Assembly (NCBI GenBank): GCA_003456175.1
Contig: DMPB01000099.1
Span: forward strand, 63,847 to 73,227
Source of the DNA: Chitinophagaceae bacterium
GTDB lineage: Bacteria; Bacteroidota; Bacteroidia; Chitinophagales; Chitinophagaceae
Reading direction: 5' to 3'
DNA length: 9,381 nucleotides
Under the pieces are notes generated by a model. It ran no database searches. It saw only the letters and a list, made by a program, of their open reading frames with translations, and had not been told where the DNA came from. This document shows positions 5,865 to 9,381 of this stretch, in pieces; within the stretch, counting starts at the first letter, position 1, and each line of letters starts with the position of its first letter. The position numbers and the translations under genes were made by a program.

Positions 5865-7181
5865 ATGCAAAAAACTGCCCCCAAAAAAGTGGTGAATGCC
5901 TGGGCCATGTACGACTGGGCTAACAGTGCTTATAACTTAGTAATTACCTCCACTATTTTCCCTACCTACTTTGAAGCTGTTACCGGCGATGGTAATGAAG
6001 CAACTTTGATTGATGAGGTACAATTAGGGGGGCGTACTTTCGTAAATACATCGCTATACAACTATGGCCTTGCAATAGCATTTTTAGTAGTAGCAGCACT
6101 TTCGCCACTATTATCGAGCATTGCCGATTATAGAGGTAATAAGAAAACATTTTTAGGTAGCTTCTTCACCCTCGGTAGCATTGCCTGTTGTGGCTTGTAT
6201 TTTTTTACCGATACTAGCAATCTATGGCTTGGCTTGCTTTGTATGATTTTAGCTTGCTTTGGTTATTGGGCTAGTTTGGTTTTTTATAACTCTTACTTAC
6301 CTGAAATTGCAGCTCCTGAAGACCGCGACCATGTTAGTGCTAAAGGATTTGCACGTGGTTATATTGGCAGTATGATACTACAAGTAATATGCTTTGTATT
6401 TGTACTTAAACCCGATTTGTTTGGTATTACAGTTGGTATGGCTAGCCGTATTTCATTTTTGCTAGTAGGTATTTGGTGGTTTGTATTTGCACAATGGAGC
6501 CTGCGTCGCCTACCGGCTGGAACGCCTACCGATGTTGCAGCAACAAAACGCAGTGCTTCAAGTGGTTATAAAGAGTTACAAAAAGTATGGCATCAACTTA
6601 AAGAAATTCCTGTATTACGCATGTTTTTAGGTTCGTATTTCTTTTACAACATGGGGGTACAAACAGTAATGTTGGTGGCTACGCTTTACGGAAAATCGGA
6701 GTTGGGCTTACCTACTACCAATCTTATCATTGCTATTCTCTTAATTCAATTGATTGCTGTACCCGGTGCATACACCATATCTTGGTTAAGCGGCAAAATT
6801 GGTAATCTACAAGCTTTAATGTTGGTGGTGTTGCTATGGATTGCTCTTTGCTTTGTGGGCTATCATTTACCGAAAGGTGGTATTAATGAATTTTATATGT
6901 TAGCCGTTGGCGTTGGCTTTGTAATGGGCGGTATTCAAAGTTTGAGCAGAAGTACGTATGCCAAACTAATGCCAGAAACACATAACACTACATCGTTCTT
7001 CAGCTTTTTCGATGTTACTGAAAAAATTGCCATTGTAATTGGCATGCTAAGTTTTGGCTACATCATTGAATTCAGCGGCAGTCAGCGAAACAGCGTATTA
7101 GCCCTCATGCTATTTTTTGTGATAGGTTTAATGGGTTTAGCATTTACTTTACGCAAGCAAAAAACCACGATTACAGCATGA
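5865..7181 (+). CDS. MFS transporter, UMF1 / Atg22-like family
   Basis: 438 residues with about 12 hydrophobic segments, a typical major facilitator. The UMF1/Atg22-like family is recognised by WAMYDWANSAY (13-23) just before helix 1, the loop SSIADYRGNKK (84-94) between helices 2 and 3, FYNSYLPEI (140-148), and SAKGFARGYIGS (158-169). Eukaryotic Atg22 exports amino acids from the vacuole; bacterial members are mostly uncharacterised inner-membrane transporters, so the substrate and direction are unknown. The start lies 10 bases after the uppP stop, and the stop overlaps the next start by four bases (ATGA, 7178-7181), so the three genes are very likely co-transcribed, with translational coupling to the hydrolase. 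That coupling suggests, but does not prove, that the hydrolase acts on something this protein carries. Confidence 0.88.
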   Translation: MQKTAPKKVVNAWAMYDWANSAYNLVITSTIFPTYFEAVTGDGNEATLIDEVQLGGRTFVNTSLYNYGLAIAFLVVAALSPLLSSIADYRGNKKTFLGSFFTLGSIACCGLYFFTDTSNLWLGLLCMILACFGYWASLVFYNSYLPEIAAPEDRDHVSAKGFARGYIGSMILQVICFVFVLKPDLFGITVGMASRISFLLVGIWWFVFAQWSLRRLPAGTPTDVAATKRSASSGYKELQKVWHQLKEIPVLRMFLGSYFFYNMGVQTVMLVATLYGKSELGLPTTNLIIAILLIQLIAVPGAYTISWLSGKIGNLQALMLVVLLWIALCFVGYHLPKGGINEFYMLAVGVGFVMGGIQSLSRSTYAKLMPETHNTTSFFSFFDVTEKIAIVIGMLSFGYIIEFSGSQRNSVLALMLFFVIGLMGLAFTLRKQKTTITA

Positions 7182-8053
7182 AACTCCACACAATAAATAC
7201 GGGTAATTTTAAACTCGATGGCGGTGCTATGTTTGGCGTTGTACCCAAAAGTATTTGGCATAAATTAAACCCCGCCGATAGTAATAATTTATGTACCTGG
7301 GCAATGCGTTGCTTACTTATTGAACATGGCAACAAGCTCATTTTAATTGATACCGGCATTGGTAACAAACAAGATGCTAAGTTTTTTGGTCACTATCATC
7401 TTCATGGCGATGCTAGCTTACAAAGTTCGTTACATGCACTCGGGTTCGATAATAGTGATATTACCGATGTAGTATTAACGCATTTGCATTTTGACCATTG
7501 CGGCGGTGCAGTAGAACGTATTGGCGAAAACTTACAGTGCACCTTTAAAAATGCTACGTATTGGAGCAACGCCGATCATTGGCAATGGGCTACACAACCT
7601 AATGCTCGTGAAAAAGCATCGTTCTTAAAAGAAAACATACTGCCTTTACAGGCAAATGATCAACTGCAATTGGTATCTATTGCTAATAAAAACCTACAAA
7701 ACAACAAGGTAGCTAAAGTAGCCTCAGGAATTATAGACGAACTAAGTTTTAGAATTGTGAATGGCCATACCGATGCTATGATGCTGCCACAAATTAGCTA
7801 TCAAGGTAAGGAGATTGTGTACATGGCCGACTTACTACCTAGCGTTGGGCACTTACCATTACCTTATGTTATGGCCTACGATATGTTTCCGCTCACAACA
7901 TTAACTGAAAAAGAAGCGTTTTTACAAGAAGCAGTACAAAACAACTATGTACTCTATTTTGAACACGACCCTATTTATGAATGTTGCACACTACAACAAA
8001 CTGAAAAAGGTATTAGAGCTGCCGAAACAATGGCACTAACGAACTTAGGTTAA
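7178..8053 (+). CDS. Metallo-beta-lactamase-fold hydrolase
   Basis: 291 residues with no signal peptide, so probably cytoplasmic. The metal site is complete: HLHFDHCGG holds His102, His104, Asp106 and His107, followed by His197 (NGHTDAM), bridging Asp218 (YMADLLP) and His263 (YFEHDP). An upstream strand LILIDTGIGN (54-63) is the usual DTG element. This is the full dinuclear zinc set of MBL-fold hydrolases such as lactonases and phosphodiesterases. The overall order and length recall the AHL-lactonase/AttM-like branch, but nothing here fixes the substrate; tRNase Z and RNase J features were not seen. The ATG overlaps the transporter stop (ATGA) and porX starts 20 bases after the stop, so it belongs to the same operon as the transporter and the response regulator. 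Confidence 0.9.
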   Translation: MKLHTINTGNFKLDGGAMFGVVPKSIWHKLNPADSNNLCTWAMRCLLIEHGNKLILIDTGIGNKQDAKFFGHYHLHGDASLQSSLHALGFDNSDITDVVLTHLHFDHCGGAVERIGENLQCTFKNATYWSNADHWQWATQPNAREKASFLKENILPLQANDQLQLVSIANKNLQNNKVAKVASGIIDELSFRIVNGHTDAMMLPQISYQGKEIVYMADLLPSVGHLPLPYVMAYDMFPLTTLTEKEAFLQEAVQNNYVLYFEHDPIYECCTLQQTEKGIRAAETMALTNLG

Positions 8054-8073
8054 ACACACACCCTACAACAATT

Positions 8074-9381
8074 ATGGCATTAGCAACGATACTTTGGGTA
8101 GACGATGAAATTGAAAGCTTGCAATCGCAAAAGCTATTTTTAGAAGGCAAAGGTTACGAGGTACATACCCTTACCAATGGTTATGATGCACTTGAATTTT
8201 TGAAAGAAAACACGATAGATGTTGTACTACTCGATGAAAGTATGCCGGGCATTACAGGTTTAGAAACTTTGGCTAAAATTAAAACTGATTACCCTTGGCT
8301 ACCTGTTGTAATGATTACCAAAAATGAAACAGAGAACGTAATGGAAGAGGCCATTGGTAGTCAAATCACCGATTACTTGATTAAGCCAGTGAACCCCAAC
8401 CAAGTGTTGCTTTCACTCAAAAAAATTATTGATAACAAACGCCTTGTTGCCGAAAAAACAACTACCGCCTATCAGCAACAGTTTCGCAACTTGTTCATGG
8501 CACTGAACAGCAACCCCAATCATAAAGAGTGGGCCGATATTTATAAGCAATTGGTGTATTGGGAGTTAGAAATGGAAAAGAGCGATAGCCCGCAAATGCA
8601 AGAAGTACTTGCTGCACAAAAACAAGAAGCTAATACCGAATTTTTTAAGTTCATCTATAAAAACTATAGCAAGTGGCTGCATCAAAAAGCTGGCAACGAT
8701 GCTCCTGTGTTAAGCCCTCAATTGTTAGCAAACAGTGTATTTCCATTGCTACAAAAGCAAACGCCCGTTTTTTTTATTTTGATTGATAACCTGCGTTTCG
8801 ACCAATGGAAGGCAATACAACCTTTACTTACCGAACAGTTTAGAGTAGTATCGGAAGATACATTTTATAGCATTCTACCAACAGCTACACAGTATGCTCG
8901 CAATGCTATTTTTAGTGGCCTAATGCCCATTGAAATACAAAGAAAATTTCCGCAACATTGGAAGAATGACGATGATGAAGGTGGAAAAAATCTTTCCGAA
9001 GAATTGTTTTTGCAATACCAATTAAAGCAACACGGTTTAGCGCATATCAAGTATAGCTTTACTAAAGTACTTCATCATAACGATGGACAGCAATTGGTTG
9101 CTAACATTCACAATCTATTGAACAACGAGCTTAACGTAATTGTGTACAATTTTGTAGATATGCTAAGCCATGCACGTACCGAAATGGAGGTGCTCAAAGA
9201 GTTGGCTTCTGATGAAATTAGCTATCGCAGTATCACAAAAAGTTGGTTTGAACATAGCCCACTTAACCAAGCATTAAAACGTATTGCCGATAAAAACATA
9301 CAAATTGTATTGGCAACAGACCACGGTAGCATTCGTGTGAACACACCTTACAAAGTAAATGGCGACAAACAAACTACTGCT
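8074..9381 (+). CDS. porX: PorX-type response regulator with PglZ phosphodiesterase domain (3' end outside window)
   Basis: 436 residues are visible and the frame is open to the last base; full PorX proteins are about 515-520 residues, so roughly 80 are missing. The N-terminal receiver domain (1-120) has the acidic pair Asp10/Asp11, phosphoacceptor Asp54 (VVLLDESMPG), Thr82 and Lys104 (YLIKP). A helical linker spans about 125-225. The alkaline-phosphatase-fold PglZ domain then shows ILIDNLRFDQW (235-245, metal ligand Asp238), LPTATQYARN (268-277, probable nucleophile Thr270 or Thr272), FVDMLSHAR (360-368, Asp362/His366) and ATDHGS (414-419, Asp416/His417). The last expected zinc histidine lies in the missing tail. 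In Porphyromonas and Flavobacterium, PorX works with the kinase PorY to control the type IX secretion system, and its output domain cleaves oligonucleotides. No kinase gene is adjacent. ATG at 8074 gives the standard start; upstream is A-rich (ACAACAATT) without an SD sequence. Confidence 0.93.
   Translation, partial: MALATILWVDDEIESLQSQKLFLEGKGYEVHTLTNGYDALEFLKENTIDVVLLDESMPGITGLETLAKIKTDYPWLPVVMITKNETENVMEEAIGSQITDYLIKPVNPNQVLLSLKKIIDNKRLVAEKTTTAYQQQFRNLFMALNSNPNHKEWADIYKQLVYWELEMEKSDSPQMQEVLAAQKQEANTEFFKFIYKNYSKWLHQKAGNDAPVLSPQLLANSVFPLLQKQTPVFFILIDNLRFDQWKAIQPLLTEQFRVVSEDTFYSILPTATQYARNAIFSGLMPIEIQRKFPQHWKNDDDEGGKNLSEELFLQYQLKQHGLAHIKYSFTKVLHHNDGQQLVANIHNLLNNELNVIVYNFVDMLSHARTEMEVLKELASDEISYRSITKSWFEHSPLNQALKRIADKNIQIVLATDHGSIRVNTPYKVNGDKQTTA

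Noticed and set aside
8865..9050. 61-codon ORF on the - strand
   Set aside because: It lies opposite the conserved PglZ domain of porX and has no recognisable features.
1..9381. Search for CRISPR repeats, insertion sequences, integrases, toxin-antitoxin pairs, att-like repeats at the tRNA, or a defence island
   Set aside because: No spaced direct repeats, transposase motifs or repeat of the tRNA 3' end were seen; all sequence is accounted for by ordinary genes and short intergenic signals.

Overview
The window looks like chromosomal DNA of a member of the Bacteroidota, most likely Chitinophagia/Chitinophagaceae-like. The reasons are: a PorX-type response regulator with a PglZ output domain, an MbnP-like protein paired with a di-heme peroxidase lipoprotein, a Bacteroidota-style trigger factor, -33/-7 promoters of the TTTG/TAnnTTTG type, AT-rich DNA, and an almost complete lack of Shine-Dalgarno sequences. 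All genes lie on the + strand and coding density is high. No mobile element, CRISPR array, prophage or integrase was seen, and no gene-free stretch exceeds 300 bases.

Layout. (1) 1-1670: the 3' part of an MbnP-like protein gene, overlapping by one base (TAATG) a di-heme cytochrome c peroxidase/MauG/MbnH-type lipoprotein gene. This is a probable periplasmic copper-binding or oxidatively modified protein with its modifying enzyme. (2) 1727-3226: a 14-helix-type polysaccharide flippase that starts at TTG, behind a TAAGTTTG -7 element and in front of an AT-rich terminator-like hairpin. (3) 3263-3450: a compact tRNA-Leu(UAG) unit with its own promoter, mature tRNA and strong intrinsic terminator. 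(4) 3505-4927: trigger factor with a hairpin in its leader and a strong terminator nested in a longer inverted repeat. (5) 5027-9381: a tightly packed run of uppP (undecaprenyl-diphosphate phosphatase), a UMF1/Atg22-type MFS transporter, a metallo-beta-lactamase-fold hydrolase (ATGA overlap with the transporter) and porX, which runs off the right edge.

How the genes relate. Several products serve the cell envelope: the flippase moves lipid-linked glycans, UppP regenerates the undecaprenyl phosphate carrier, and PorX regulates the type IX secretion system in Bacteroidota that have one. Trigger factor handles nascent chains at the ribosome. The hydrolase is wedged between a transporter and porX, so its co-expression with a nucleotide-degrading response regulator is the most suggestive context here, although its substrate cannot be read from sequence.

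I found no clearly new multi-gene system. The items most worth checking are the MbnP/MbnH-like pair (including an apparent Trp-to-Tyr change between the hemes), the MBL-porX coupling, and a 13-base element, CCTTACGG(T/C)AAAT, found three times between genes in both orientations and once, nearly intact, inside the trigger factor gene.
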